Assembly: GCF_030929505.1 (NCBI RefSeq)
Contig: NZ_JAVFVV010000032.1
Span: forward strand, 1 to 41,308
DNA length: 41,308 nt
Reading direction: 5' to 3'
Origin: Mesorhizobium sp. LHD-90
Lineage (GTDB): Bacteria > Pseudomonadota > Alphaproteobacteria > Rhizobiales > Rhizobiaceae
Part shown: positions 1-10,337 of the stretch, piece by piece
Layout: each line of letters begins with the position of its first letter
Position numbering within the stretch: position 1 is the stretch's first letter
Position numbers and translations under genes: made by a program
The notes under the pieces: generated by a model
Databases searched by the model: none
What the model was told of the DNA's origin: nothing
The model's input: only the letters and a program-made list of their open reading frames with translations

Positions 1-1
1 G

Positions 2-57
2 GCTGGTCCGCAAAACCGCCTTGCAACCCAAACCAGCCGGCGCTTTTGCGGACCAGC
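2..57. repeat. 14-bp perfect inverted repeat at window edge
   Basis: GCTGGTCCGCAAAA at 2-15 is the exact reverse complement of 44-57, with 28 bases between the arms. A third copy of part of the arm (AACCAGCC, 31-38) lies in the loop and could pair with bases 1-7 instead. No T-run follows, so it is not a classical terminator. It may be part of a larger element cut by the window edge. Confidence 0.6.
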
Positions 58-195
58 AACGGGGAGAACTGTAACCCATGTATCCGGTCCATTCTGTTAC
101 CCATCCATCGGCTGGACAGAAGCAGCCAGAGGGGGGCGGTCGAGGAAGTACGCGACGCAAAGCAACGTCGGAGTGTGGCCGCGAGGACCCCACCC

Positions 196-232
196 GGCCG
201 CTTCGCGGCCACCCTCCCCTCAAGGGGGAGGG
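196..232. repeat. Double-hairpin palindromic intergenic element (REP-like)
   Basis: Two adjacent palindromes are visible: GGCCGC-TTC-GCGGCC at 196-210 and CCCTCCCC-TCAAG-GGGGAGGG at 212-232. They lie just beyond the stop codon of the minus-strand peptidase at 251, where they could act as a terminator or protect the 3' end of the mRNA. Tandem hairpins of this kind are common extragenic repeats in rhizobia. Calling it a dispersed repeat is inference, because only one copy is in the window. The remainder of 1-250 holds no convincing gene. Confidence 0.55.
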
Positions 233-250
233 AAATGGCGCAGCGTGTCA

Positions 251-2146
<1,896 letters not shown>

Positions 2147-2150
<4 letters not shown>

Positions 2151-2638
2151 GGTTTTTCCTCCGGCGGCCAGGTTTCGGTGTCGTGGTCGGGATGCTGGCG
2201 GTTCGAGTGGCGGATCGCCACCACCCAGTCGACGTCCGGCCCGCCGCCCGTCTCGCCTTCATCCGGTACGCTGGTCAGTTCGGCGAACCAAGGCATGCGG
2301 CCCTGCAGGCCGTCCTGCGATTTCGGCTTGTGACGCTCGGGATGGTCGAGCGAGCCGATGGTGATCGTCCTGTGGCCGTAATCGCCGATGTAGCAGAGCG
2401 GCGTGCCGCAGGCGGCGCAAAAGCCGCGCTGGCCCGAACCGGAGCTACGGAACGTTGCGGGCTCTCCACGCGTCCAGGTGATCGCTTCCGGCGGCACGTA
2501 GATCATTGCGGAAAACAGGTTGCCCATCGCCTTCTGGCACATGCGGCAATGACAGAGAAAAGCGTTCTCGCCGGCATCGGCAATGGAATAGCGCACGGCG
2601 CCGCACTGGCAGCCGCCGGTCAGCGGAAGTGTGCTCAT
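2147..2638 (-). CDS. GFA-family zinc protein (copy 3)
   Basis: This is a 163-residue GFA-domain protein with the intact ligands [19 protein letters not shown] and CAACGTPL, and a C-terminal [11 protein letters not shown] block. The frame is open far upstream, but the start at 2638 gives the family N-terminus (MSTLPLTGGCQC) and an ATGA overlap with the stop of copy 4, so the longer version is a shadow of copy 4. It has an insertion with GETGGG before the C-terminal block that the others lack. The role is unknown beyond likely zinc binding and a cytosolic location (no signal peptide). Confidence 0.92.
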
Positions 2639-3126
2639 GTCTTGCCCTCCGGTGGCCAGGTTTCGGTGTCGTGGTCGGGATGCTGGTAGGAGACGAGGTC
2701 GGCCAAGAAGGGCGCCGAGGAAATGTCGGCCATCGTCTCCTCGCCCGGCAGTTCTGGAATGTGATCGACATAGGGCAGCTTTGCTTCGGTGCCCCACTGG
2801 ACGGTGGGTGCGATCTCTTCCGGCTTGTCGAACGCGGCAATCGCCAGCGCCACGCCGTCCGGCGCCTCGTAGGTCAGCGGCGTGCCGCAATCGCCGCAAA
2901 AGCCGCGCCAGGCATAGTTCGACGACCGGAATTTTTTCGGGGCGCCGCGCGTCCAGGTCAGCTTCGCCTTCCGTACCGACACCAGCGGCAGGTAAAAATT
3001 GCCGGCCGCCTTCTGGCACATGCGGCAGTGACAGATCGAAGCGTCGCCCAGCGCGCCCTCGACGCGGAAACGCACCGCGCCGCACTGGCAGCCGCCGGCA
3101 TAGAGGGGCAGATTGTCGAGACTCAT
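2635..3126 (-). CDS. GFA-family zinc protein (copy 4, first of four)
   Basis: This is a 163-residue GFA-domain protein with [19 protein letters not shown] and CGDCGTPL, and a C-terminal [11 protein letters not shown] block. The start at 3126 lies 4 bases after the stop of the VOC gene, and the stop overlaps the start of copy 3 (ATGA). The upstream continuation of the frame runs antisense-like through the VOC gene and is not used here. The position directly behind a VOC metalloenzyme suggests the operon handles one class of reactive or xenobiotic small molecules. That is inference from context only. Confidence 0.92.
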   Translation of the reverse strand: MSLDNLPLYAGGCQCGAVRFRVEGALGDASICHCRMCQKAAGNFYLPLVSVRKAKLTWTRGAPKKFRSSNYAWRGFCGDCGTPLTYEAPDGVALAIAAFDKPEEIAPTVQWGTEAKLPYVDHIPELPGEETMADISSAPFLADLVSYQHPDHDTETWPPEGKT

Positions 3127-3130
3127 GGCA

Positions 3131-3526
3131 TCAGCCTTTCGCGGGCTCGAACTCGTGGCAGACGGCCTCCATGTTGTTGCCATCCGGGTCGATGACGAAG
3201 GCGCCGTAATAATTCGGGTGATAGTGCGGGCGCAGGCCCGGCGCGCCATTGTCCCTGCCGCCGGCGGCGAGCGCGGCCGCGTAAAAGGCGTCGACCTCGG
3301 CACGGCTGCGGGCGGTGAAGGCGACGTGCTGGCGATCCCGCGGCTTGCCGCCCTCGTGCAGCCAGAAGGTCGGACGCTCGCGGCCGTAGCCGCCGACCTT
3401 CACGCCGCCGGTGAACTGCAGCGGCACAACATAGAGCAACGACGCACCCAGCGGCGCCATCGCCTCATCGTAGAAGGTTTTGGAGACCTCGAAGTCGGAA
3501 ACGGTGATGCCGGTGTGGTCGATCAT
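3131..3526 (-). CDS. VOC family protein (glyoxalase/bleomycin-resistance fold)
   Basis: This is a 131-residue single VOC module. The N-terminal MIDHTGITVSD carries the first metal-ligand His, RQHVAF sits mid-protein, and the C-terminal half ends with GAFVIDPDGNNMEAV, where the Glu is the usual last metal ligand. Members include glyoxalase I, dioxygenases and drug-binding resistance proteins; this one matches the general lactoylglutathione lyase-like group and its substrate cannot be fixed. It is the first gene of the operon continuing into the four GFA genes (4-bp gap). The next gene upstream, cysS, ends 84 bp away, so the operon promoter probably lies between them. Confidence 0.9.
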   Translation of the reverse strand: MIDHTGITVSDFEVSKTFYDEAMAPLGASLLYVVPLQFTGGVKVGGYGRERPTFWLHEGGKPRDRQHVAFTARSRAEVDAFYAAALAAGGRDNGAPGLRPHYHPNYYGAFVIDPDGNNMEAVCHEFEPAKG

Positions 3527-3610
3527 GGGACTGTTCTCCGCTTGCGGTTCAGGCTGGAGCAGTATCTAGCATTTCAAGCCGTTGCGCTTGAAGCTTTGCG
3601 TCCTCGGCCC

Positions 3611-5041
3611 TCACCGCTTCACCTCCCACGTCGTCACGCGCTGGCCGGTGGAGGGGTCCTTGCCGTCCTTCAACTGGATCCCCTCAACCAGGAGTTCGTC
3701 GCGGACACGGTCGGCGTCGATCCAGTTCTTCTGCGCAATGAAAGCGAGGCGCTCGGCGATGCGCGCCGAGACATCCGCCTCGTCGACATCGGCATTCGAG
3801 ACGTCGAAGCCGAGGAAGGCGAGGCTTGCCTTCAGCACGCTCGCCGCTTCGGACTGCTCCGGGGCTTCGGCCGCGAGTTCGTTGAGGACCTGGAAGGCCG
3901 AATAGGTGCCGAGATCGTCGGCCAGACGCGACAGGAGTTCGCCGGAGACGGCTGCCTCGGTATCGGTCGCGGTATCGGCGACACGTTTCCATTTGCGCAG
4001 CGTGTTCTCCGCCTCCTCCAGCTTGCGAACCGAAAAATCGATCGGCTCGCGGTAATGCGTCATCAGCATCGCCAGCCGCAGCACCTCGCCCGGCCATTTT
4101 CGGCCGCCGAATTTTTCGGTGTGCAGCAGCTCGTAGATCGTGACGAAGTTGCCCTCGCTCTTCGACATTTTCCGGCCTTCGACCTGCAGAAAACCGTTGT
4201 GCAGCCAGTAGTTGGCCATCACATCTGTGCCGTGGGCGCAGCGCGACTGGGCAATCTCGTTCTCGTGGTGCGGAAAAATCAGGTCGAGCCCGCCGCCATG
4301 GATGTCGAAAACCTCGCCTAGATAGGCGGCCGACATCGCCGAGCATTCGATATGCCAGCCCGGACGGCCCCTGCCCCACGGGCTGTTCCAGCCCGGCTCC
4401 TCGGGCGAGGAAAGCTTCCACAAGACGAAGTCGCCAGAACTCTTCTTGTGCGCGTCGACGGCAATACGGGCACCGGCCTGCTGCTCCTCCAGCGGGCGTT
4501 TCGACAGTTGCCCGTAGTCCGGCATGGAGCGGGTGTCGAACAAAACTTCGCCGTTGGCTTCATAGGCGTGGCCGCGTTCGATGAGATTTTGAATCAGGCC
4601 GATCATGTCGGTGCTGCCGTCGGCGCGCGGCTCGACGAACTCCGTGGCGCGCGGCTCGAAAGTGGGCGGCAGGCAACCCAGCGCCTTCACGTCGTCATTG
4701 AACTGGTTGGCGGTCTTTTCGGTGACGCGTCGGATCGCCTCGTTCAGCGACAGCTTTCCGCCGGCGATGTCAGGCCCGAAATCGCGCAGCGCCCGGTTGT
4801 TGATCTTGTCGTCGACGTCGGTGATGTTGCGCACATAGGTGACGTGCTCCTCGCCATAGAGATGGCGCAGCAGCCTGAACAGCACGTCGAACACGATGAC
4901 CGGCCGCGCATTGCCGATATGGGCAAAGTCGTAGACGGTCGGCCCGCAGACGTACATGCGCACGTTGTTGGCATCGATAGGGGAAAAGTCCTCCTTCGAC
5001 CGCGTCAGCGTGTTGTAAAGCCGCAGAATCTTGTCCGTCAT
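3611..5041 (-). CDS. cysS: Cysteinyl-tRNA synthetase
   Basis: This class I aminoacyl-tRNA synthetase charges tRNA-Cys in the cytosol. The 476-residue product shows the HIGN signature (41-44) and KMSKS (291-295) that form the ATP site. Zinc-site residues are visible as Cys32 in VCGPTV, Cys233 in WHIEC and the His/Glu of FPHHENE near 257-261. The start at 5041 gives the expected [14 protein letters not shown] beginning; an upstream in-frame Met adds 17 residues without family support. Some 550 bp of non-coding DNA lie upstream. Confidence 0.97.
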   Translation of the reverse strand: MTDKILRLYNTLTRSKEDFSPIDANNVRMYVCGPTVYDFAHIGNARPVIVFDVLFRLLRHLYGEEHVTYVRNITDVDDKINNRALRDFGPDIAGGKLSLNEAIRRVTEKTANQFNDDVKALGCLPPTFEPRATEFVEPRADGSTDMIGLIQNLIERGHAYEANGEVLFDTRSMPDYGQLSKRPLEEQQAGARIAVDAHKKSSGDFVLWKLSSPEEPGWNSPWGRGRPGWHIECSAMSAAYLGEVFDIHGGGLDLIFPHHENEIAQSRCAHGTDVMANYWLHNGFLQVEGRKMSKSEGNFVTIYELLHTEKFGGRKWPGEVLRLAMLMTHYREPIDFSVRKLEEAENTLRKWKRVADTATDTEAAVSGELLSRLADDLGTYSAFQVLNELAAEAPEQSEAASVLKASLAFLGFDVSNADVDEADVSARIAERLAFIAQKNWIDADRVRDELLVEGIQLKDGKDPSTGQRVTTWEVKR

Positions 5042-5592
5042 CGCCCGTCCCGTTTCCTTCGCCCACCCATTCCGCATGGGTGCGCAAAACACCAGCCTGC
5101 TGGCCGGGGCGTTTTTCGGATCGAAGAGGATTGAGCGAAAACGACCGGACCAGCGAGAGCGCTAGCCGATAATGCAGATGCCGCAAATGGCAAAAGTCGT
5201 CTTCATGGCCAGCCTTATCGCGCCAGGACGCGACGCGCGTCAAGCGGCGTGATCGCAAAATGCGGCAAGGCGTCTTACAATGTTACGACAAAGCCATACG
5301 CGCGGCACGTTTTCGTTGCATTTTCCGGCTAACATCTGCGTCAGAGGGCAAAGCTTGGAGCGGCGAGCGCCAAGGAGGCGCGGGTCAGGCGGCAAAACCG
5401 ATTTCTCCCGTGGCTCCAGAGCGTTCCGACGAGCCAAGTGGCGTGACGGGAAAGCAACACCGGCAAGCTTTCCTTAAGCATGTCTATACTTAATTGAGCG
5501 AATTGTCGGAGTATGTAGGAGTCGCGGCCACGGTTTTGTCCAAGTCGACGAACAAGTGGCCGGCGCAACGACAAGTGACCAAGGGAACTGAA
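5042..5592. other. Gene-free stretch between cysS and a small ORF
   Basis: No ORF here has a convincing start, ribosome site or recognisable product on either strand. It must hold the leftward cysS promoter and a rightward promoter for the small ORF at 5593. An AT-rich patch around 5470-5495 (TCTATACTTAATTG) is a candidate for the latter. No RNA gene was recognised. Confidence 0.5.
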
Positions 5593-5754
5593 ATGTCCAT
5601 CCTGAAGAGCGAAGCCGAACGAGCCCGCGCTCAAGCCGCTAACCTGGTGAAGCACTATCGCGCCATCGGCCCCGCGGCGGTAGCGGGTGCGCTGGCTGCC
5701 GCCAAGAAGCGCAAGCCGGCGGTGCCCGTACGAGCCGCGCCCGCCAAGGCCTGA
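5593..5754 (+). CDS. Small hypothetical protein, 53 aa, basic Ala-rich C-terminus
   Basis: This short ORF starts at ATG 5593, preceded by AAGGGAACTGAA, an acceptable ribosome site. The product begins MSILKSEAERARAQ, looks helical and amphipathic, then becomes Ala-rich, and ends in a basic K/R/P tail (KKRKPAVPVRAAPAKA). The tail could bind nucleic acid, but that is only a composition argument. The frame is open further upstream to a TTG at 5494, which has no comparable ribosome site. I do not recognise a family. It stands alone, convergent with the SRAP gene. Confidence 0.55.
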   Translation: MSILKSEAERARAQAANLVKHYRAIGPAAVAGALAAAKKRKPAVPVRAAPAKA

Positions 5755-5912
5755 ACGGCTTTCGGCCGCGCCGTACCCGGCAGGAGAGCGGCGCCTTGAA
5801 TATCCCGGCGGATCGAGGAGCGCCGATGCGCTCCCGCCCAATCGAGGCTTAGCCCGTCGCGCGAGGCTATTGCCGGGCCGGATACGGCTTTTAGGCCGCG
5901 CACAATATTATG

Positions 5913-6686
5913 TTAGAACAGGCTGAACTGGTCGTCGTCCTGCGGCGGCCTGGATGGTTTTGACTGTTTCGGCGGCGCCGGCGGAGGCGGGACTTCGACG
6001 GCGACGCGCTCCTGGATCTCCGGCCCGACATTGGTCACCTTGTTGACCAGATCGGAAACCGGGATCGCCTCGAACAGGGCCGGCAGCGGCGGCTGCATGA
6101 TGTCGGCCACGTCGCGTGGTTCCAGCGTGCGGCAATCCAGCCAGCGGGCAAAGTCTCGCGGAGCGACGACCACCGGCATGCGGTCGTGGATATGGGCAAT
6201 GTCGGGCGTGGCGGCCGTGGTCAGGATCGCGCCGGTATCGATCTCCGATCCGTTGGGATCGGCATAGGTTTCCATAAGCCCGGCGAAAGCCACGAGCCCC
6301 CCGTCGCGCGGCCGCATGAAGAAAGGCTGCTTGGTTTTGTCGACGGTCTTCCACTCGTAAAAGCCGCTGGCGGGAATGAGCGCGCGGCGATGGCGCATGG
6401 CCGCCTTGAATGTGCCGCGCTCATCCGCAGTTTCGGAGCGAGCGTTGATCAAGAGCGACAGGCTCTTGGGGTCTTTTGCCCAACGGGGGATCAGGCCCCA
6501 GCGCACCAGCATGGCTATGCGATCCGGCAGGTTGGAGCCCGGCGGCTGCGGATGGCCAGCCGCCACCATCAGGATCGGCTGGGTCGGCGCGATATTGTAG
6601 CGGGCCGGAAAATCCTCCAGATCGGTGAGCGACAGGAACAGAGCGACCTGGTCGGGCGTCGCCATCAACGTGAAGCGTCCGCACAT
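5913..6686 (-). CDS. SOS response-associated peptidase (SRAP; YedK/HMCES type)
   Basis: SRAP proteins crosslink covalently to abasic sites in single-stranded DNA through Cys2 and shield them from cleavage. This 257-residue protein starts MCGRFTL, so Cys2 is exposed once Met is removed. The other active-site residues are visible: Asn81 in NARSE, Glu111 in GFYEW and His167 in HDRMPV. After the domain (about 1-225) comes a proline-rich linker and an acidic tail ending DDDQFSLF at the extreme C-terminus. QFSLF resembles the bacterial sliding-clamp binding consensus QL(S/D)LF. It is divergent from the NUDIX gene. I saw no alphaproteobacterial LexA box (GTTC-N7-GTTC) in the 134 bp between them. Confidence 0.95.
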   Translation of the reverse strand: MCGRFTLMATPDQVALFLSLTDLEDFPARYNIAPTQPILMVAAGHPQPPGSNLPDRIAMLVRWGLIPRWAKDPKSLSLLINARSETADERGTFKAAMRHRRALIPASGFYEWKTVDKTKQPFFMRPRDGGLVAFAGLMETYADPNGSEIDTGAILTTAATPDIAHIHDRMPVVVAPRDFARWLDCRTLEPRDVADIMQPPLPALFEAIPVSDLVNKVTNVGPEIQERVAVEVPPPPAPPKQSKPSRPPQDDDQFSLF

Positions 6687-6820
6687 GAAAGCGCTCTCCT
6701 TGATCCCGGCTTCCGGATGGAGTGAATAAGCGGCAGGTTCGAGACTCAGCCCGTACGCATAGTGTGGGATTCGCCCACGCCCGCAACCCTATCGCGCGAC
6801 ATCGTCGCAAAGGTGACAGC

Positions 6821-7231
6821 TTGACCGCGCCACAGCCCATCCCCGCCGTCTCGGTCGCCCTGGTGCGCGGCGAACGCGTGCTGCTGGTCAAGCGCGGCAG
6901 GGCGCCGTCGCGCGGGCTCTATGCCTTTCCCGGCGGCCGGGTAGAGGCCGGCGAGACGCTGGAGGAAGCGGCGCGGCGCGAACTGTTAGAGGAGACTGGA
7001 TTGCAGGCTGGACCGCTCAGCCCGGTGATCGAACTTGTGGTCGGAGGCGGCAAGGAGGACGCGCCGGTGCAATTCCGGCTGCAGGTGTTTTCCGCGCAGC
7101 ATATCGGCGGCGAGCCGGTTAGCGCAAGCGACGCCGAGGAAGCGGTCTTCTTCACCCTTGACGAACTGAAACGCCTGCCCCTGACCGGCATGATCGAGGA
7201 AATTTCTGAACGATTGCTCGCAAGAAGCTGA
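6821..7231 (+). CDS. NUDIX hydrolase
   Basis: This 136-residue enzyme hydrolyses a nucleoside diphosphate linked to some moiety. The full Nudix box is present: GGRVEAGETLEEAARREL followed by LEETGL, matching GX5EX7REUXEEXGU. The chosen start is TTG at 6821, preceded by AAAGGTGACAGC, and gives the compact N-terminus MTAPQPIPAVSVALVR. An in-frame ATG at 6722 would add 33 residues of no domain value and intrude on the divergent promoter region. The substrate is not predictable. It sits 7 bp upstream of the TIGR02301 gene, so the two are likely co-transcribed. Confidence 0.88.
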   Translation: MTAPQPIPAVSVALVRGERVLLVKRGRAPSRGLYAFPGGRVEAGETLEEAARRELLEETGLQAGPLSPVIELVVGGGKEDAPVQFRLQVFSAQHIGGEPVSASDAEEAVFFTLDELKRLPLTGMIEEISERLLARS

Positions 7232-7238
7232 AAACGCG

Positions 7239-7673
7239 ATGAGATGTCGTTTCGGTCGCCTTGCCCCCGCCAAAATGATCGGCCACAAGCCGGTCATGGG
7301 GCGAGCGGTTTTCGCGATGTTGGTGTTTTCGGCGGGCGTCACGATCACGACCCCGGCCGCCGCGCAAACGACCGAAAGCCCCTTCGAGGACAATTTGTTG
7401 CGGCTCTCGGAAATCCTGGGTTCGCTGCACTTCCTGCGCAATCTGTGTGGCGAGAAGGGCGGCAGGTGGCGCGGCGAGATGGGAACCCTGCTTGCAATCG
7501 AAAACCCCGATCCGGAGCGCAAGGCGCGGCTGGTGGCGCGCTTTAACCGCGGGTATCGGGCTTTCGCCGGCAACTACACGGTCTGCACCGCCGCGGCGGT
7601 GGAAGCGACTGGCCGTTACATCAAGGAAGGCGAGCAGCTTTCTCGTGAAACAGCGGTCCGCTATGGAAATTAG
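7239..7673 (+). CDS. TIGR02301 family exported protein
   Basis: This 144-residue protein has an N-terminal hydrophobic stretch (AVFAMLVFSAGVTITTP) followed by an AAAQ signal-peptidase-like site, so it is probably periplasmic. The mature part contains LSEILGSLHFLRNLCG, the recognisable core of TIGR02301, a family of unknown function confined largely to alphaproteobacteria. Two Cys remain after processing (Cys in NLCGE and in YTVCTA) and could form a disulfide. Starts at 7275 or 7296 would give more typical signal peptides; none has a clear ribosome site. It follows the NUDIX gene by 7 bp. Confidence 0.8.
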   Translation: MRCRFGRLAPAKMIGHKPVMGRAVFAMLVFSAGVTITTPAAAQTTESPFEDNLLRLSEILGSLHFLRNLCGEKGGRWRGEMGTLLAIENPDPERKARLVARFNRGYRAFAGNYTVCTAAAVEATGRYIKEGEQLSRETAVRYGN

Positions 7674-7799
7674 GAACGCGTTAACTTTTTCGCCAATGCG
7701 AGCGTGCAGTGCGGGACAAGTGTGGTAGAACCCTTAATGGGACATTAAAAATTTGAATCAAGTTGGCCGTTCGCGGCCATGGATTTGAAGGGTGAGGAT

Positions 7800-8063
7800 G
7801 TGAGTATCGAGCATAACACGAGTGACATCGATGCGCTGGTACGCGAGGAAAAGCGCCTGACCGCCGTCGAATGCCACACGGAAGCCTGGGCCGAAGGGCT
7901 TTCGGCAGGCATCGAGACGGACATCATCGCAGAAGCCGCGCTGGCCACGGCGCTCGGGGAGATTTTCCGCTGCAGCGGGGAGAATGTCACGCTGTCGCTT
8001 ATCGACCGAATGCGCGAGCGGGTCGTCGCCGGCGATTTCGCACCTTCGCAGTCGCGACATTGA
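7800..8063 (+). CDS. Conserved hypothetical small protein, 87 aa
   Basis: This is a cytosolic acidic protein with no membrane segment. The start is probably GTG at 7800, because AAGGGTGAGG lies just upstream. The in-frame ATG at 7779 has no ribosome site and adds only seven residues. The sequence is helical, with DALVREEKRLTAVE and a central AWAEGLSAGIETDIIAEAALATAL segment. I believe similar proteins occur across rhizobia but know no function. It lies between the TIGR02301 gene and an exported protein, all in the same direction. Confidence 0.65.
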   Translation: MSIEHNTSDIDALVREEKRLTAVECHTEAWAEGLSAGIETDIIAEAALATALGEIFRCSGENVTLSLIDRMRERVVAGDFAPSQSRH

Positions 8064-8132
8064 GTCGTCACGCAAATCCACGATCCGTGCTATAGGACTG
8101 ACGGCGGACGGCGCATTCGCGGAGAATTGTTG

Positions 8133-8924
8133 ATGAGGTTCCTAGCGGCCCGGAGGGGGCACCCCGCGGCGGTCGCGGGAATTTTTAGCATTTGCCGGCC
8201 CGCCCTGCTTTGCCTGACGATCGGCGTGGCGCTTTCTCTGAGCGGCGTCCCGGCGCTGGCGCTGAGCGAGATCAAGCGCGAGGAACTGCCGGCGCCTTCC
8301 ACCCAGCAGCCGCAGGGCGACGACACCGAAAAGACCGTGCCGCTGCCGGAGGCCACATCGCCCTCCACGACCGAGCAACCGGACGAAACGACCCCTGCCG
8401 ATTCGGACGACACGACCGAGCCCGCCGGGCAGGCCAGGCCGGATCCGGACGAGCCGGCACCGGAAGTGCTTTACGACGTTAGCCAATTGCCGCCGGACGT
8501 GCAGAAGCTGCGCAACCAGATGCTCGAAGTCGCCAAGAGCGGCGACATCGAAAAGCTGCGGCCGCTGCTCGGCATGGGCGACGACATGACGCAACTGTCG
8601 CTGATCGCCGTCGAAGGCGATCCGATCGACTACCTGAAGAGCCTCGCCGGCGACGAGGACGGGCAGGAAATCCTTGCGATCCTGGAAGAGGTGCTGTCGG
8701 CCGGCTACGTGCATCTCGACGCCGGCAAGCCGGAAGAACTCTATGTCTGGCCGTATTTCTTCGCCGTGCCGCTGGACAAGCTCACCGGCCCGCAGCGGGT
8801 CGAATTGTTCAAGATCGTGACCGCTGGCGACTACGAGGAGATGAAGAACTTCGGCTCCTACATCTTCTACCGCGTCGGCATCACGCCGCAGGGCCGGTGG
8901 GCGTTTTTCGTCGCCGGAGAGTAG
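8133..8924 (+). CDS. Exported hypothetical protein with Pro/Thr-rich linker
   Basis: This 263-residue product starts at ATG 8133, preceded by GGAGA at 8121-8125. A signal peptide is evident: a basic N-terminus, then the hydrophobic run ALLCLTIGVALSLSGVPALA. Residues about 45-115 form an acidic linker rich in P, T, D and E. A compact C-terminal domain (about 120-263) begins PPDVQKLRNQMLEVAKSGD and has the look of an ankyrin-like helical pair followed by YVWPYFFAVPLDKLTGPQ and GRWAFFVAGE. I do not recognise a named family. It is probably periplasmic. It converges with the dihydroorotase-like gene, with only 2 bp between the stops. Confidence 0.72.
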   Translation: MRFLAARRGHPAAVAGIFSICRPALLCLTIGVALSLSGVPALALSEIKREELPAPSTQQPQGDDTEKTVPLPEATSPSTTEQPDETTPADSDDTTEPAGQARPDPDEPAPEVLYDVSQLPPDVQKLRNQMLEVAKSGDIEKLRPLLGMGDDMTQLSLIAVEGDPIDYLKSLAGDEDGQEILAILEEVLSAGYVHLDAGKPEELYVWPYFFAVPLDKLTGPQRVELFKIVTAGDYEEMKNFGSYIFYRVGITPQGRWAFFVAGE

Positions 8925-8926
8925 TC

Positions 8927-10258
8927 CTACAGAGGCAGCGCCTCGGAAAACCGCACCGGCTGTCCTCTCCCCGGCGCGACGATCTCGCCTTCCCACATGA
9001 TGCGCTGGCCGCGCACGATAGTGCCGACCGGCCAGCCGGTCACCTGCCTGCCGTCATAGGGCGTCCAGCCGGCCTTCGAGCCGGCCTGGGCATTGGTGAT
9101 CGTCTCTGAGCGCTTCAGGTCGACGATGGTGAAGTCGGCGTCGTATCCCGCGGCGATGCGGCCCTTGCCGGCCATGCCGAACAGCCGGTTCGGGCCGTGG
9201 CTGGTGAGGTCGACGAGACGTTCCAGCGTGAGCCTCCCCGCATTCACATGGTCGAGCATGATCGGCACCAGCGTCTGCACGCCGGTCATGCCGGAAGGCG
9301 AGGCCGGATAGGGTTTCGCCTTCTCTTCCAGCGTGTGCGGAGCATGGTCGGAGCCGAGCACGTCGACCACGCCGTCTGAAATGCCGAGCCAGACACCGAG
9401 GCGGTGACGGGCCGCGCGCACTGGCGGGTTCATCTGGATCAGCGTGCCCAGGCTCGCGTAGTCGTCGGCCGTCAGCGTCAGGTGATGCGGCGTCGCCTCG
9501 CAGGTGGCGACGTCCTTGTGGTCGCGCAGGAAGGCGATCTCCTCCGCCGTCGAGATGTGCAAGACGTGGATGCGCGCCCGCGCCCGCCGCGCCACCCTGA
9601 CCAGCCGCTCGGTGCAGCGAAGTGCTGCGATCTCGTCGCGCCAGACCGGATGCGAGGACGGATCGCCGGGCACACGCAATGAGGCCCGTTCGCGTAGGCG
9701 AAATTCGTCCTCGGAATGGAAGGCGGCGCGGCGGCGGGTGTTCCTGAGGATCGAGTACACGCCGTCGTCGTCCTCGACCAGCAGGTCCCCGGTGGACGAG
9801 CCCATGAAGACCTTTATGCCGGCCGCTCCCGGCAAACGTTCTAGTTCGCCGACGTCTGCCGCGTTGTCGCGCGTGCCGCCGACCCAGAAAGCGAAATCGC
9901 AATGCATTCTATTGGTTGCGTGCGAGATCTTGTCCGCCAGGGCAGCCTCGCTGGTGGTCAGCGGGTTGGTGTTGGGCATCTCGAAGACGGCGCTGACGCC
10001 GCCGAGAACCGCGGCGCGCGAGCCGGTCTCGAGGTCCTCCTTGTGCTCCAGCCCTGGCTCGCGGAAATGAACCTGGCTGTCGACTACGCCTGGCAGAATG
10101 TGCAGGCCGGTGCAGTCGATGGTCTCGCCGGCGGAGGCGCGGGAAAGATCACCGATGGCGGCGATGCGACCGGCGGTGACGCCAATGTCACGGTGGCCGG
10201 TGCCGTCGTGATTGACGACAATGCCGCCCGTCAGGAGAAGATCGTAGGACGCCGCCAT
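8927..10258 (-). CDS. Dihydroorotase-like amidohydrolase
   Basis: This 443-residue metal-dependent amidohydrolase resembles dihydroorotase (pyrimidine synthesis, carbamoyl-aspartate to dihydroorotate) and allantoinase. It has PGVVDSQVHFREPG (57-69), Lys149 in GIKVFMG at the place of the carboxylated bridging lysine, His181, His234 in HVLHIS and Asp304 in GSDHAPH. The metal motif normally reads DxHxH; here the first His is Gln62 while His64 is kept. I believe rhizobial homologues share this, but it makes the exact reaction uncertain. An aspartate carbamoyltransferase gene (pyrB), the usual pyrC partner, is absent nearby. The start at 10258 is preferred over a GTG four codons upstream. Confidence 0.85.
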   Translation of the reverse strand: MAASYDLLLTGGIVVNHDGTGHRDIGVTAGRIAAIGDLSRASAGETIDCTGLHILPGVVDSQVHFREPGLEHKEDLETGSRAAVLGGVSAVFEMPNTNPLTTSEAALADKISHATNRMHCDFAFWVGGTRDNAADVGELERLPGAAGIKVFMGSSTGDLLVEDDDGVYSILRNTRRRAAFHSEDEFRLRERASLRVPGDPSSHPVWRDEIAALRCTERLVRVARRARARIHVLHISTAEEIAFLRDHKDVATCEATPHHLTLTADDYASLGTLIQMNPPVRAARHRLGVWLGISDGVVDVLGSDHAPHTLEEKAKPYPASPSGMTGVQTLVPIMLDHVNAGRLTLERLVDLTSHGPNRLFGMAGKGRIAAGYDADFTIVDLKRSETITNAQAGSKAGWTPYDGRQVTGWPVGTIVRGQRIMWEGEIVAPGRGQPVRFSEALPL

Positions 10259-10337
10259 GTGACCAACCACTCTTGTTCAAGGGTTTTCCGGGGCTTAGTT
10301 AAGGATCTCGCCGATTGCAAGCAGCCAGACTGACGCC

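Noticed and set aside
5260-5493. A 77-codon plus-strand ORF upstream of the small protein
   Set aside because: There is no ribosome site, domain or typical composition; it lies in the likely promoter region.
6687-6820. LexA box for the SRAP gene
   Set aside because: No GTTC-N7-GTTC match or near-match was found in the intergenic interval; SOS control remains unsupported.
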